Assembly: GCF_001940785.1 (NCBI RefSeq)
Contig: NZ_MSLS01000005.1
Location: 131,930 to 183,103, forward strand
From: Bacillus sp. MRMR6
Lineage (GTDB): Bacteria; Bacillota; Bacilli; Bacillales; Cytobacillaceae
Length of the DNA: 51,174 nucleotides
Direction: 5' to 3'
Position 1 is the stretch's first letter. Every line of letters begins with the position of its first letter. Position numbers and translations under genes: made by a program. The notes below the pieces were generated by a model. The model saw only the letters and a list, made by a program, of their open reading frames with translations, searched no databases and was not told the DNA's origin. This document shows positions 1-8,252 of the stretch, one piece after another.

Positions 1-10
1 AAACTGTCAT
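1..10 (-). CDS. Putative holin-like type I toxin, 5' end only
   Basis: The window opens with the first three codons (ATG ACA GTT) of a minus-strand gene. Its leader matches the toxin gene near 18.1 kb: both have CTCAAGGGTGG, then a GGGTGATGCTG ribosome binding site, then ATGAC. This is the start typical of the short Bacillus holin-like/TxpA-type membrane toxins. Only the first residues (MTV) are visible, so the identification rests on homology with the second copy. The leader similarity stops near position 62, so the promoter seen upstream of the other copy is absent here. Confidence 0.45.
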
Positions 11-69
11 TCAGCATCACCCTCTTTCGATCTGGGAGAGTGCCACCACCCTTGAGACAACCAAATTGG

Positions 70-112
70 TCCCCCGGTGCATTAAAGCTTTAGTTCCCTG
101 GGGGACTAGTAT
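70..112. repeat. 43-bp hairpin repeat, copy 1
   Basis: A 43-base segment bounded by CCCCC (71-75) and GGGGG (100-104). It matches 39 of 43 positions of 44674-44716 in the same orientation. The internal TTAAAGCTTTA is also self-complementary. It sits exactly where the group II intron remnant stops matching its family and where similarity to the second toxin leader begins. It therefore looks like a small mobile or insertion-associated element. Family unknown. Confidence 0.5.
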
Positions 113-114
113 CC

Positions 115-417
115 CGACCTATTTGGTCTAAAACCGTATGAATGGTGATAAAATTTAGCTTCACAAATTGGCTCTAATACTTGTTTGAACATCTATTGAA
201 TTAGTCTATCTCTCATAGTCGGAATACCTAATGGGCGTTTCTTGCCATTGGGTTTTGGTATCTCAACTCTTCGTACCGTTTGAGGTTTATAATTCTTTAG
301 TGTTTTTCGAATATCCTTGATAAATTCATCAGCGTTTTCAATCTTATATTTATCAATCGTGATGCCATCAGTTCCTGCAATTTTTGAACCTGTGTTCGAT
401 ATTTCGAAAGGCTAATT
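115..417 (-). pseudogene. Group II intron reverse transcriptase/maturase remnant
   Basis: Reading the minus strand from about 417 down gives a stretch with GSKIAGTDG, VRRVEIPKPNGKKRPLGIP, then an in-frame TAG (193-195), then KQVLEPICEAKF and HSYGFRPNRS. These are the RT-0 to RT-3 regions of bacterial group II intron-encoded LtrA-like proteins. The fragment is about 100 codons of an enzyme that is normally more than 400. It lacks the YADD catalytic block and the maturase domain, has an internal stop, and is bounded upstream by another stop. It is dead. The intron RNA domains are not recognisable around it. Confidence 0.8.
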
Positions 418-706
418 AAATATTTTCTTTGGATAAAATATGTTCAGACGGCTTTCATTCCGAGTTTCAATCAAACAGTTGTATTTGCTTATTAGTAATT
501 CTCCTATTTCGTGCTTTGGCACTTATTAGGAAACGTTTCGCGCAGTACAATGCTTCACAATCTCTTGTTTTCGGTAGCAGAGAAAGGGTTGTTTGCTTCT
601 TTTGTTCAACAAGAAAAAAGGTTGCCTAGCAACCTTTTTTTATCACAGTCACAATCAAGTTGAACATAAATTTTCGTCGGTACCTCTTTTGCTATCCAAT
701 TTTCAT
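418..706. other. Intergenic region with no recognised gene
   Basis: No convincing coding sequence. The open frames here lack ribosome binding sites and read as low-complexity hydrophobic peptides. The only clear structure is the symmetric terminator at 614-640. Confidence 0.5.
614..640. terminator. Bidirectional rho-independent terminator
   Basis: Perfect 12-bp stem AAAAAAGGTTGC / GCAACCTTTTTT with a 3-nt loop. It provides a U-tract on both strands and lies downstream of the minus-strand flavin reductase. Confidence 0.85.
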
Positions 707-1273
707 TTAAAAATCGTATTCTTCTTCTTTAGCTTTATGAATGCTGATATATGTTTCCGTCAATGCTATTGTATCTTCAACTAAACGATTGATACGAAAT
801 ATCACATCGTCATTGATAATTTCTTTTCGATGAAAATCCTTTTCCTCGATAAATACATATGACTGAACAATTTGTGCTTTCATATAACCTATAATAGGTT
901 TTAATTGTTGTTCAGGAACAAGATAATGCTTCGATGAACCTGCTGTCACAAGTATACTTACCACTTTATCGCGAAATGCATTAACTGGCAGCAAATCAAA
1001 AATATTTTTCAAAGTTGCTGGAATTGATGCTTGGAAAATGGGTGTTCCGATCACAATAGCATCCGCATCCATGATTTTCTTTGTAACAAACGCAGTATCA
1101 CCCTCATAATCCAAATAATTACGCCCATCACTGAATTGAACATTGTAATTCGCTAAATCAATAAGACTCAATTCTGCTTCTGGATATTTTTCAGCAATTT
1201 CTTTAGATAAATAATCCATAGCTGTTTTGGTTTTAGATCCTACAATTGAACCTGCAATTCCAACAATTTTCAA
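707..1273 (-). CDS. NAD(P)H-dependent FMN reductase (flavodoxin-like)
   Basis: A 188-residue flavodoxin-fold reductase. The N-terminal GIAGSIVGSKT loop fits FMN phosphate binding, and the central GTPIFQASIPATLKNIFD block matches the NADPH-dependent FMN reductase (SsuE/MsuE-like) family. It would supply reduced FMN to the luciferase-like monooxygenase encoded just upstream, 12 bp away, which is the classic two-component flavin monooxygenase arrangement. Cytosolic. The substrate of the pair (sulfonate, alkane or other) cannot be read from sequence. A symmetric terminator follows the gene. Confidence 0.85.
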   Translation of the reverse strand: MKIVGIAGSIVGSKTKTAMDYLSKEIAEKYPEAELSLIDLANYNVQFSDGRNYLDYEGDTAFVTKKIMDADAIVIGTPIFQASIPATLKNIFDLLPVNAFRDKVVSILVTAGSSKHYLVPEQQLKPIIGYMKAQIVQSYVFIEEKDFHRKEIINDDVIFRINRLVEDTIALTETYISIHKAKEEEYDF

Positions 1274-1285
1274 ACTTATCGCCTC

Positions 1286-2344
1286 CTAATATTTCTCCGT
1301 ATATTTTTTAATAGCAGGTAAAATTTCTGTACCTATTAGTTCAATGTTTTTAGCTAATTTATCAAATGAAACTCCACCCAAATCGATTTGAGCAAGATAA
1401 CGCTGATGACCGAAAAGTTCATGTTGATATAGGATTTTTTCGATAATTTGTTGCGGGCTTCCAACATTCAACACGCTACGAACATCAGTACCTTGTGCCA
1501 TAAGTTGTTTCGGAAAACCTTGACCATTCGCCAAAATTGCCCCTTGATTAATATGAGGGTAATATTCCTTTAAGGCATCCTGAGTTGTTTTCGCGGCATA
1601 AAAGAAACCAGTTGTTGCAACGGGCAAAGTGTTAGGATCAAAACCATTACTTTTTGCAACTTCTCTATAAACATCAATTGTTCTTTTAAATGAACTAGAA
1701 GCTCCCCCTAGCATTGCTAATGTCATTGGAACTCCAACAGAACCAGCCTTTATCGCACTCGCAGGTGTACCTCCCACTGCACGCCAAATAGGTAGTGAAC
1801 CATTTTTAGGTCTAGGTAAAATTTCACCATTTTTCAACGGTTCTCTGAACTGACCACTCCAATTAACAACTTCTTCTTCATTTAATTTTAATAGTAATTC
1901 AAATTTTTCCTCAAATAAAGCTTCGTAGTCACGTATATTGTAACCTAGTAGTTCAAAAAGACCGATACGCGAAGCCCTTCCTGCAATGATTTCAGTACGT
2001 CCATCCGAAATTAAGTCAATTGTTGCAAAATCTTCATACACACGAACGGGGTCTAATGTACTGATAATTGTAGAAGAACTACCGATTTTTATTTTTTCTG
2101 TTGCTTGGGCAATAGCCGATAAAACAACAGTATGTGCCTGAGTAGCAAAATACTCTTGATGACTTTCTCCTACACCAAAAAAGTCAATACCTGCTTGTTC
2201 AGCCAGCTTAGCCAATTCAATAATTTCGTGAATCCGTTGCTTAGCTGAAATTCGTTCTCCATTTTTAGGATCTGGCATGTGATCTCCTAAAGTATAAAGA
2301 CCAAATTCTAGACCTTTACTTTGGTCGATTCGATATTTTTCCAT
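1286..2344 (-). CDS. LLM-class flavin-dependent oxidoreductase
   Basis: A 352-residue bacterial-luciferase-family (LLM) TIM-barrel monooxygenase. It begins with GLYTLGDHMPDP and contains the family blocks GVGESHQEYFA, SSTIISTLDPVRVYEDFATIDLI and GRAEIIAGR-like segments, here SDGRTEIIAGRAS. It would use FMNH2 from the downstream reductase and O2 to oxidise an unknown small substrate. The 135-bp gap to the divergent HxlR-type gene, with a palindrome in it, suggests that regulator controls the pair. Length is normal and no key region is missing. Confidence 0.85.
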   Translation of the reverse strand: MEKYRIDQSKGLEFGLYTLGDHMPDPKNGERISAKQRIHEIIELAKLAEQAGIDFFGVGESHQEYFATQAHTVVLSAIAQATEKIKIGSSSTIISTLDPVRVYEDFATIDLISDGRTEIIAGRASRIGLFELLGYNIRDYEALFEEKFELLLKLNEEEVVNWSGQFREPLKNGEILPRPKNGSLPIWRAVGGTPASAIKAGSVGVPMTLAMLGGASSSFKRTIDVYREVAKSNGFDPNTLPVATTGFFYAAKTTQDALKEYYPHINQGAILANGQGFPKQLMAQGTDVRSVLNVGSPQQIIEKILYQHELFGHQRYLAQIDLGGVSFDKLAKNIELIGTEILPAIKKYTEKY

Positions 2345-2429
2345 ATTATTAAACCTACCTTTATATAAAGTTGTTATTTTTTATCTGACACTGTTATTAT
2401 GATTTATAAACATCTTTTTAAGAAGTACG

Positions 2430-2441
2430 CACTTTAAAGTG
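2430..2441. promoter_or_regulatory. Candidate HxlR operator palindrome
   Basis: CACTTTAAAGTG is a perfect 12-bp palindrome in the divergent gap between the LLM oxidoreductase and the HxlR-family gene. It is followed by an AT-rich TATAGTATATA stretch that could hold the -10 element. The role as operator is inferred from position only. Confidence 0.35.
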
Positions 2442-2478
2442 GTATAGTATATAAAAGGATACTAAAGGGGAATTAAGA

Positions 2479-2823
2479 ATGGAAAAAGAGCCAGAATTAT
2501 GTCGGGTGGATGATGCTTTAGGTATTTTAGTTGGGAAATGGAAACCAATTATTTTATTGCATTTATTGAAGATGGGTACTCAAAGATTCAGTGAATTAAA
2601 ACGTAGTATGCCTGGAATTACGCAAAAGATGTTGACTACCCAATTACGTGAATTAGAAGATGAGGATATTATTTTGCGTGTTGTATACCCCCAAGTTCCT
2701 CCCAAAGTAGAATATTCAATTACAGACTACGGAAAGAGCTTGGAACCAATTTTAGAAGCAATGCATGAATGGGGAACAAAGCATACTTTACATAAAATGG
2801 AGAAATTGAAACAAAAGAAATAA
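2479..2823 (+). CDS. HxlR-family winged-helix regulator
   Basis: A 114-residue protein with the whole HxlR signature: an N-terminal ELCRVDDALGILVGKWKP segment with a conserved Cys (residue 8), then the winged helix with FSELKRSMPGITQKMLT as the recognition region and a wing ending VPPKVEYSITDYG. Such proteins often sense electrophiles or aldehydes through the N-terminal Cys and regulate a divergent oxidoreductase. That fits the reductase/monooxygenase pair next door. AAAGGGG lies 8 bp upstream of the ATG. Confidence 0.9.
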   Translation: MEKEPELCRVDDALGILVGKWKPIILLHLLKMGTQRFSELKRSMPGITQKMLTTQLRELEDEDIILRVVYPQVPPKVEYSITDYGKSLEPILEAMHEWGTKHTLHKMEKLKQKK

Positions 2824-2833
2824 TAATAATAAT

Positions 2834-2854
2834 AAGCTACCATTATGGTAGCTT
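2834..2854. terminator. Hairpin after the HxlR gene
   Basis: AAGCTACC ATTAT GGTAGCTT inverted repeat lies 10 bp after the HxlR stop codon. There is no strong U-tract on the plus side, so it may be a weak terminator or an RNA-stabilising hairpin. Confidence 0.5.
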
Positions 2855-2860
2855 CAGACT

Positions 2861-2902
2861 GTAGACAAATCCCCCTTTTTGGGGGACTTGTCTACTGTTT
2901 TT
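2861..2902 (+). terminator. Strong hairpin with T-tract, possibly the left end of the IS remnant
   Basis: GTAGACAAATCCCCC / GGGGGACTTGTCTAC with a TTTTT loop, then TGTTTTTTTG. It reads as a rho-independent terminator for the HxlR gene. Because it lies 40 bp before the IS1182-type transposase fragment, the inverted repeat could equally belong to the insertion sequence end. Confidence 0.7.
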
Positions 2903-2941
2903 TTGTATAATTAACTAATAATTCTTAAGGTGATGAAGAAA

Positions 2942-3151
2942 ATGCTAACGAAAAATACTCAGATAAATCGAGAACAATTAGAAATGGTAACTCTAGAACA
3001 GTTGGTGCCTGAGAACCACTTGGTCCGAAAAGTGGAAGCTGCTATAGATTTTTCATTTATATATCCTCTTGTTCAAGAGATGTACTCTGCTGAACGCGGA
3101 CGTCCCAGTATAGATCCTGTTGTATTAATAAAAATGGCATTCATTCAATAA
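2942..3151 (+). pseudogene. IS1182-family transposase, N-terminal fragment
   Basis: About 70 codons that match the start of IS1182/DUF772 transposases: TQINREQLEMVTLEQLVPENHLVRK-like opening, then ERGRPSIDPVVLIKMAFIQ. Family members continue for several hundred residues with the DDE catalytic domain. Here the frame ends right after the DUF772 motif and the sequence switches to the 3' part of the crotonase gene. The element has been cut by deletion. AAGG at 2927-2930 favours the ATG at 2942 over upstream GTG/ATG codons. Confidence 0.85.
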
Positions 3152-3162
3152 AGCGCATATCT

Positions 3163-3998
3163 TTACAAATCAGAAATGACATCCTCAATTTTTTGTTCAA
3201 CCTGACGTGTTTGTCCGCCCTTCTTCAAAAAACGCCTCATTCTATCCTGTGAAGCCGAATGATTATCACCGATTGAAGAAAAAGTTGTCTTTCTTCAAGA
3301 AGTCCATCAAAAATATGTGTATTTGCCTTATCAACTGCTTCTTTAGCCAATTGTAAGGCTTCTTGAGGGAATGATGCTATTCTAATGGCAAGCTCTTCAA
3401 AAAAAAAATCCATTTCGGCCTCTGGTAGCGCACGATTCACCATTCCATATTTTTCAGCCGTTAGTGCATCGATATCTTGGTATCCTAGTATGACCTCTAG
3501 TGCACGAGATCGACCCATTAGTCTTGGGAGATATTGCGTCCCTCCCGCACCAGGAATAACTCCTAAGCCTACTTCCGGTTGTATAAAATAGGCTTTACCT
3601 ATGGTTGCAAATCTCATATCGAGTGCTAGAATAAACTCATTTCCCCCGCCACCGACTCGTCCGTCTATTCGTACCATTGTTACTTTTGATAGTTTTCGAT
3701 AATTTTCAAATAAAATATTGAAGGAAGTTAATTTTGCCCCATTCCTTGGGACAGTTGTATGCTGTTCGGATAACTTCAAGATATCTTCAACGTCATAATG
3801 AGGGATAAAGAAATCTGGGTCTGCACTGTTAAAGGCAATAACTTTTATACTATAATCATCTTTCACCTCTTTATAAAATCTACTTAGGTCATTAAACAAA
3901 ACACTGTCAAATAAATTAATGGGCGGGTGATCATTGGTAACAAACGCTATTCCGCTGTTAATCTTTATTTTAAGAGTTTGGTATTCCTGATATCTCAT
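3163..3998 (-). pseudogene. Enoyl-CoA hydratase/isomerase (crotonase) with a C-terminal frameshift
   Basis: The first 237 or so residues are a normal crotonase: the oxyanion-hole and active-site block VRIDGRVGGGGNEFILALDMR, then EVGLGVIPGAGGTQYLPRLMG and QEALQLAKEAVDKA. The in-frame reading then ends at 3237 with a non-family tail. The next frame continues with GDNHSASQDRMRRFLKKG and a helical tail to a TAA at 3163-3165, which is how this family normally ends. The shift lies near 3270-3285 (FLQS/GDN junction) and needs one extra base, for example a third G in TCGG. It is either a frameshifted gene or an assembly indel. Substrate unknown. Confidence 0.75.
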
Positions 3999-4028
3999 AT
4001 ACTCACTACTTCCTTTGAATGAATGAAA

Positions 4029-4052
4029 AGTCCTCCTTTTCTAGGGAGGACT
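4029..4052. other. Hairpin upstream of the crotonase gene
   Basis: AGTCCTCC / GGAGGACT separated by 8 nt, 30 bp upstream of the minus-strand crotonase start. A TTTT run follows in the minus direction, so it may be an attenuator or a terminator remnant. The rest of 4053-4205 shows no gene. Confidence 0.35.
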
Positions 4053-4205
4053 CTTAAAAGCGGGTTGTTAACTAAATATATTCTTTAAAAAGACTCATTG
4101 AATTTCGAGATAACCATTTTTCTTTTTGATAAAGATTATGACTATGGAAATATGTCTTAAAAAACTTTTCTATCTGGCATTAACTTTAGCAGTTAATACA
4201 AAAAT

Positions 4206-4230
4206 AGAGTAGACCATGGAAGTCTACTCT
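4206..4230 (-). terminator. Terminator after the cupin-like fragment
   Basis: AGAGTAGAC / GTCTACTCT stem followed on the minus strand by ATTTTTG, 20 bp after the stop of the gene ending at 4251. Confidence 0.75.
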
Positions 4231-4250
4231 ACACGAAAAGGTATAAAAAA

Positions 4251-4736
4251 CTACTCTAGTACACTATTACCTGCAAAGTGTTTAAGAAGTACAATCGGCT
4301 CTGTTTTTGAATGGTTCGTAATTTTGATTCCTGCTTCAGCTGCAGGGGCGGTCACGAAGAATTCATCGTTTGTTAATTCACCATAGCGGATCATGGAAGG
4401 TGTTTCAATATCCCATACTCCAAACTTACCGTGACCTTGTAGCATATAGAATCCATATGCTGCTTTGTCTGAAATATTGACCGTTTGTCCTGGGAATACA
4501 GTAAGCCTTTTAGCTGATACTACTTTGCTTTTGTAACAGATCCATTCTTCTACATAACCTTCTTCTTGCATTTCTTCAATCGGACGGACAGGTTTTGGGG
4601 GCATGAAATAATTCTTATAAAAATCTGGGTCCGTATTTTTCTCCCAATCTATGATACTCATTAAATAATCATAAATTGAATAAAGCATTATGGCAGGGAA
4701 AGGGAAATATATTGTCATACGGATTACAAAAGGCAT
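4251..4736 (-). pseudogene. Cupin-like protein, probably N-terminally truncated
   Basis: 161 codons with a C-terminal beta-rich cupin-like half: RLTVFPGQTVNISDKAAYG, YMLQGHGKFGVWD, then VTAPAAEAGIKITN. It resembles the C-terminal domain of sugar-phosphate-isomerase-like cupins. The N-terminal part (MPFVIRMTIYFPFPAI) reads like the middle of a protein. In-frame family-like sequence continues upstream of the ATG (EWNREYLD) to a TAA only 12 codons away, and there is no good ribosome binding site. I infer that the first half of the gene was deleted. Function unknown. Its place beside a sugar-acid operon and a LacI tail suggests a former sugar-metabolism role. Confidence 0.5.
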
Positions 4737-4814
4737 ATCAAGATACTCCCGATTCCATTCGAAAAATAAAAATTACTAAGATTAGCTGACTATGGATGTA
4801 AAAACATAGCATAG

Positions 4815-4847
4815 AAAAACTCTCATTTTTGAACAATGAGAGTTTTT
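4815..4847. terminator. Bidirectional terminator
   Basis: 13-bp stem AAAAACTCTCATT / AATGAGAGTTTTT with a 7-nt loop and T-rich flank on both sides. It separates the cupin remnant from the LacI tail. Confidence 0.8.
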
Positions 4848-4868
4848 CTGTGTTTTTTATTTAAACGG

Positions 4869-4971
4869 TTATCTTGAAATGGTTTTTAATGGGACCCTTA
4901 CTATAAATGCAGGCTCTTTGATCTGGTTTCTCACTTGAAGTAGCTGGGCTGCAATGCGAAAATTTATCTCT
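4869..4971 (-). pseudogene. C-terminal tail of a LacI-family regulator
   Basis: A minus-strand open stretch of about 33 codons reads FRIAAQLLQVRNQIKEPAF followed by IVRVPLKTISR and a TAA at 4869-4871. This matches the last helix and strand of LacI/GalR repressors (AAQLLL.RI... and then ...I...LI.R.S). It is preceded by a stop and has no start, so only the tail of a repressor survives. The remaining bases up to the KDPG aldolase stop show no gene. Confidence 0.45.
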
Positions 4972-5107
4972 TACCAAAGAAAAACAAGTTTGGTCTAGTA
5001 ACACTCTAAGCCGCTCAGCCATTCCAAACAAACTGATCGCAACGCATTAACGCAACTATTGTGTTTTAAATCAGAACGATTGTGTCAACACAGATTAAAG
5101 TATGTGT

Positions 5108-5752
5108 TTAATCTACTTTTACAGCTTCAACATATGCTCTAGCTACTTCTGTTGTTTTGGAAAGTGACAGTTCATTTATCTCCATTTTTGGGTTCACAAG
5201 TGAATTTCCTAATCCTACCCCCACTGCTCCAGCTTTAAGGTAGTCTCTAATATTGCCTAAGTTTATTCCACCAGTTGGAAGTAATGGGATCTGGGAAAGA
5301 GGACCACGAATATCCGCTATGTATTTTTCACCTAATGTTGCAGGGAAAACCTTTACGATATCCCCGCCATATTCGTACGCAGTTAGAATTTCGGTGGGAG
5401 TAAAGGCACCTGGTATACTAACTACCCCGTATCTTTTAGCCATTTTAATAGTCTCTTTGTTCACAGTTGGAGACAATATAAATTTAGCGCCAGCTAATAT
5501 CGCTGCTCTTGCCGACTCCGGGTCTAGAACGGTACCTGCTCCGACCAATACTTTACCTCCGAATTCATTGGAAACTTCTTCGATAATGGATAAGGCATTT
5601 GGTGTATTTAAGGTAATTTCTATAACATGGATGCCGCCGTTTTGAAGTGCGTTAACAATCTGGAGTGTGTCCTTCCGGTTTACACCGCGCATAATCGCAA
5701 CTATTTTGTGCTCCAAAATGGTTGCTAAAGTATTCCTACTTAAATTACTCAT
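5108..5752 (-). CDS. kdgA: 2-keto-3-deoxy-6-phosphogluconate aldolase
   Basis: A 214-residue class I aldolase of the KDPG/KHG family. It would cleave KDPG to pyruvate and glyceraldehyde-3-phosphate as the last step of the operon's pathway. Visible residues: Glu45 in VIEITLNTP, the phosphate/carboxylate segment GAGTVLDPESA, Schiff-base Lys134 in DIVKVFPATLG, and the phosphate-binding LLPTGGINLGN. The start has an AGGGG ribosome binding site 9 bp upstream. The gap to the kinase gene is 12 bp, so the two are co-transcribed. It is the distal gene of the minus-strand operon. Activity on the galacto epimer (KDPGal) is possible. Confidence 0.9.
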   Translation of the reverse strand: MSNLSRNTLATILEHKIVAIMRGVNRKDTLQIVNALQNGGIHVIEITLNTPNALSIIEEVSNEFGGKVLVGAGTVLDPESARAAILAGAKFILSPTVNKETIKMAKRYGVVSIPGAFTPTEILTAYEYGGDIVKVFPATLGEKYIADIRGPLSQIPLLPTGGINLGNIRDYLKAGAVGVGLGNSLVNPKMEINELSLSKTTEVARAYVEAVKVD

Positions 5753-5764
5753 TCATATCTACCC

Positions 5765-6718
5765 CTAGCGTAATACATCATCATTTTTCGATGATTGCAT
5801 AAATGAATTTAAAAGATCTCGGTCAGGCAACCCTTCGATATCCCCTCTAGTGGTGGTTACCATGGCACCAATTGCACATCCTCTTTTCACACAATCTTTA
5901 AGACTCATATGCTCCAACATCCCTGAAAGAACGCCTGCAGCAAATCCATCACCAGCTCCAACAGGGTCTACTACTTTATTAACTTTAAAACCTTCAACAT
6001 ACCCTTTTTCCTGTTGATTGGAGTAATAAGCCCCTCTTTCACCTCGTTTTACGATAACGGTATCCACACCAAGCTGATGAAACTCTTCTGCTATCTTTTC
6101 ACAATTGGAAGTTCCTAATAAAAACTCACCTTCACTGACACCTGGTAATACAACATCAGACATAGCTGAAATTTCCAGTAATGTCTTCCTCGCTTCTGCC
6201 TCTCCCCATAATTTCAAACGAAGATTGGGGTCAAAAATAACCCGTAATCCATTCTTTTTAGCCAATTGTATAGCATAAAAAACAGTATCACGACAGCTTG
6301 GGCTTAATGCCAGTGTAATGCCTGTTACATATAGGTATTTCGCAGAAAGTAGATAGTCATCTTTAATATCTTTAGGGTTCATAGTGCTGGCAGCTGAATA
6401 TTTACGATAATAATAGATTCTAATAGTACTTTCATTTTGTATTTCTTTAAAAAGAATGCCTGTGGGAGCTTGATTATCTAAAATAACTTGCGAAGTATCT
6501 ACCCCCTCTCCGCGAACGGTGGACAAAAGGGAGGAGCCGAACTCATCCTTCCCCACCCTGCTAATCCATCCAGTTTGGTGCCCAAGCTTTGCTAACCCTA
6601 TTAATGTATTCGTTTCTGCACCTGCGATACGAGTAGAAAAGTTTTGAGCATATCTCATTTGACCATCTGTGTGTGGTGTAAATAAAATCATTGTTTCTCC
6701 AATACTTACAACGTCCAT
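5765..6718 (-). CDS. kdgK: 2-keto-3-deoxygluconate kinase (PfkB family)
   Basis: A PfkB/ribokinase-fold sugar kinase of about 317 residues. The N-terminal SIGETMILFTP, the substrate-lid segment RYAQNFSTRIAGAETNT and the anion-hole motif DPVGAGDGFAAG (catalytic Asp near residue 257) are all present. The YYYRKYSAAS stretch is typical of KDG kinases. It phosphorylates the 2-keto-3-deoxy sugar acid made by the dehydratases, feeding the aldolase encoded next. A GTG two codons upstream is possible, but AGAGG lies 7 bp from the ATG at 6718, which I prefer. Confidence 0.9.
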   Translation of the reverse strand: MDVVSIGETMILFTPHTDGQMRYAQNFSTRIAGAETNTLIGLAKLGHQTGWISRVGKDEFGSSLLSTVRGEGVDTSQVILDNQAPTGILFKEIQNESTIRIYYYRKYSAASTMNPKDIKDDYLLSAKYLYVTGITLALSPSCRDTVFYAIQLAKKNGLRVIFDPNLRLKLWGEAEARKTLLEISAMSDVVLPGVSEGEFLLGTSNCEKIAEEFHQLGVDTVIVKRGERGAYYSNQQEKGYVEGFKVNKVVDPVGAGDGFAAGVLSGMLEHMSLKDCVKRGCAIGAMVTTTRGDIEGLPDRDLLNSFMQSSKNDDVLR

Positions 6719-6756
6719 GTCCACACCTCTTTGTTCTTTTAAACCTGTAAATTCAC

Positions 6757-8223
6757 TTATGCTTTAACAAATACTGTTTTTATGGAAGTGAAAAACTCAA
6801 TTGCTGCCTGCCCTTGTTCCCGCGAGTGAGAGCTAGACTGTTTCATTCCCCCAAAAGGAGCTTGCAATTCTACCCCCGCGCTCTCTGCATTGATCCGAAC
6901 AAGTCCAGCTTCCATGTCTTCAATAAAGGAAAGCATATTCCCTATATTCCTAGTAAAAATTGAAGCACTCAACCCGAATTTTACATCGTTTGCCACTTCC
7001 ACTGCTGTTTCTAATGAATCCACTTTTATCAGTGCTAAAACCGGTCCAAAAATCTCTTCCTGGAAAATGGTCATACTTGGAGAAACATTCTCAAATACGG
7101 TTGGCTCGATGTAAAAACCATGATCAAGTCCATTATCTGTTAATCTTTTTCCACCATATAGAAGTGTGGCTCCCTCAGAAATTCCCTTTTCAATATAAGA
7201 TAAAACGGAATTCAATTGGCTTTCACTTGCACATGGGCCCATCCATGTATCATTCTCTAATCCATTTCCGGCTTTAATTTCTTTCACTTTTTCTATTAAT
7301 TTTTGCTTAAACTCATCATACACCTCACTTAAAACGATGACTCTACTTGTAGCCGTACATTTTTGACCGGTAGAACGAAGCCCCCCGCTAATCGTTGCTT
7401 CTACAGCTAAATCCAAATCGGCATCAGCAGCTACAATAACGGGATTTTTACCTCCCATTTCTAATTGATATTTAGCTCCTCGAGCAAATGCTCCTTCTCC
7501 GACTTTCTTTCCAACTTGGTCAGAGCCAGTAAACGTAATTCCATTAATATCTTTGTGATGTATCAGGCCTTGACCGATGACGCTTCCTGAACCCGTTACG
7601 AGATTTACAACTCCTTTTGGTAACCCAGCATCATGAAAGCATTCGATGACTTTTACGGCAGTAACCGAAGTTTCTTGAGCTGGTTTTAAGACTACCGTAT
7701 TGCCATAAATAAGTGCAGGGGCCATTTTCCAAATAGGAATGGCAACTGGAAAATTCCATGGGGTAATAACGCCTACTACTCCTAATGGAGCTCTTGTAGT
7801 AAACATTAACGCTTCACTGTCGGTTGAAGGGATCAGATCCCCGATTTTGCGCATTCCCTCTCCTGCGTAATAGCGTAAAATGGCCACCCCGCGGGCAGTT
7901 TCCCCCTTTGCCTCAGGTAAGGTTTTCCCCATTTCTCTTGTCATCGTTTGAGAAATATCTTCAATTCTCTTTTCCATGATGTCTGCCACTTTGTAAAGAA
8001 ATTCTCCCCTAGCTGCTCCAGACAATTTCCGCCATGCTTTTTTCGCATTCTTGGCTGCTTTAACAGCTCCATCCAGGTCTTTTTGGGATGATACTTGAAT
8101 ATATCCTACGATTTCATGTTTATTTGCCGGGTTGATACTACCATAGGTTTTGTCTGAACAGGAATTTGTCCATGTACCATCAATATAATTTAAATACGTC
8201 TTAACTGCTGATGTTGTTGTCAT
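6757..8223 (-). CDS. Aldehyde dehydrogenase family protein (sugar-acid or semialdehyde oxidising)
   Basis: A roughly 488-residue NAD(P)-dependent aldehyde dehydrogenase. It has the cofactor segment [23 protein letters not shown], the general-base Glu in QLEMGGKNP and the nucleophilic Cys in [11 protein letters not shown] (about residue 289). It resembles the 2-oxoglutarate-semialdehyde dehydrogenases found in sugar-acid operons (B. subtilis YcbD type). It could oxidise a semialdehyde from a branch of the pathway, or the parent aldose or lactaldehyde; the sequence does not settle which. AAGGTGG lies 8 bp from the ATG at 8223, which I prefer to the GTG at 8235. Confidence 0.85.
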   Translation of the reverse strand: MTTTSAVKTYLNYIDGTWTNSCSDKTYGSINPANKHEIVGYIQVSSQKDLDGAVKAAKNAKKAWRKLSGAARGEFLYKVADIMEKRIEDISQTMTREMGKTLPEAKGETARGVAILRYYAGEGMRKIGDLIPSTDSEALMFTTRAPLGVVGVITPWNFPVAIPIWKMAPALIYGNTVVLKPAQETSVTAVKVIECFHDAGLPKGVVNLVTGSGSVIGQGLIHHKDINGITFTGSDQVGKKVGEGAFARGAKYQLEMGGKNPVIVAADADLDLAVEATISGGLRSTGQKCTATSRVIVLSEVYDEFKQKLIEKVKEIKAGNGLENDTWMGPCASESQLNSVLSYIEKGISEGATLLYGGKRLTDNGLDHGFYIEPTVFENVSPSMTIFQEEIFGPVLALIKVDSLETAVEVANDVKFGLSASIFTRNIGNMLSFIEDMEAGLVRINAESAGVELQAPFGGMKQSSSHSREQGQAAIEFFTSIKTVFVKA

Positions 8224-8252
8224 ATTTGTGACCACCTTCTTTTAAAAAATTT

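Noticed and set aside
115..417. Functional group II intron
   Set aside because: Only RT-0 to RT-3 fragments remain, with an internal stop. Domain V and maturase parts are not visible.
5253..5645. 130-codon plus-strand ORF across the KDPG aldolase
   Set aside because: Antisense to a fully supported gene, no ribosome binding site, no domain.
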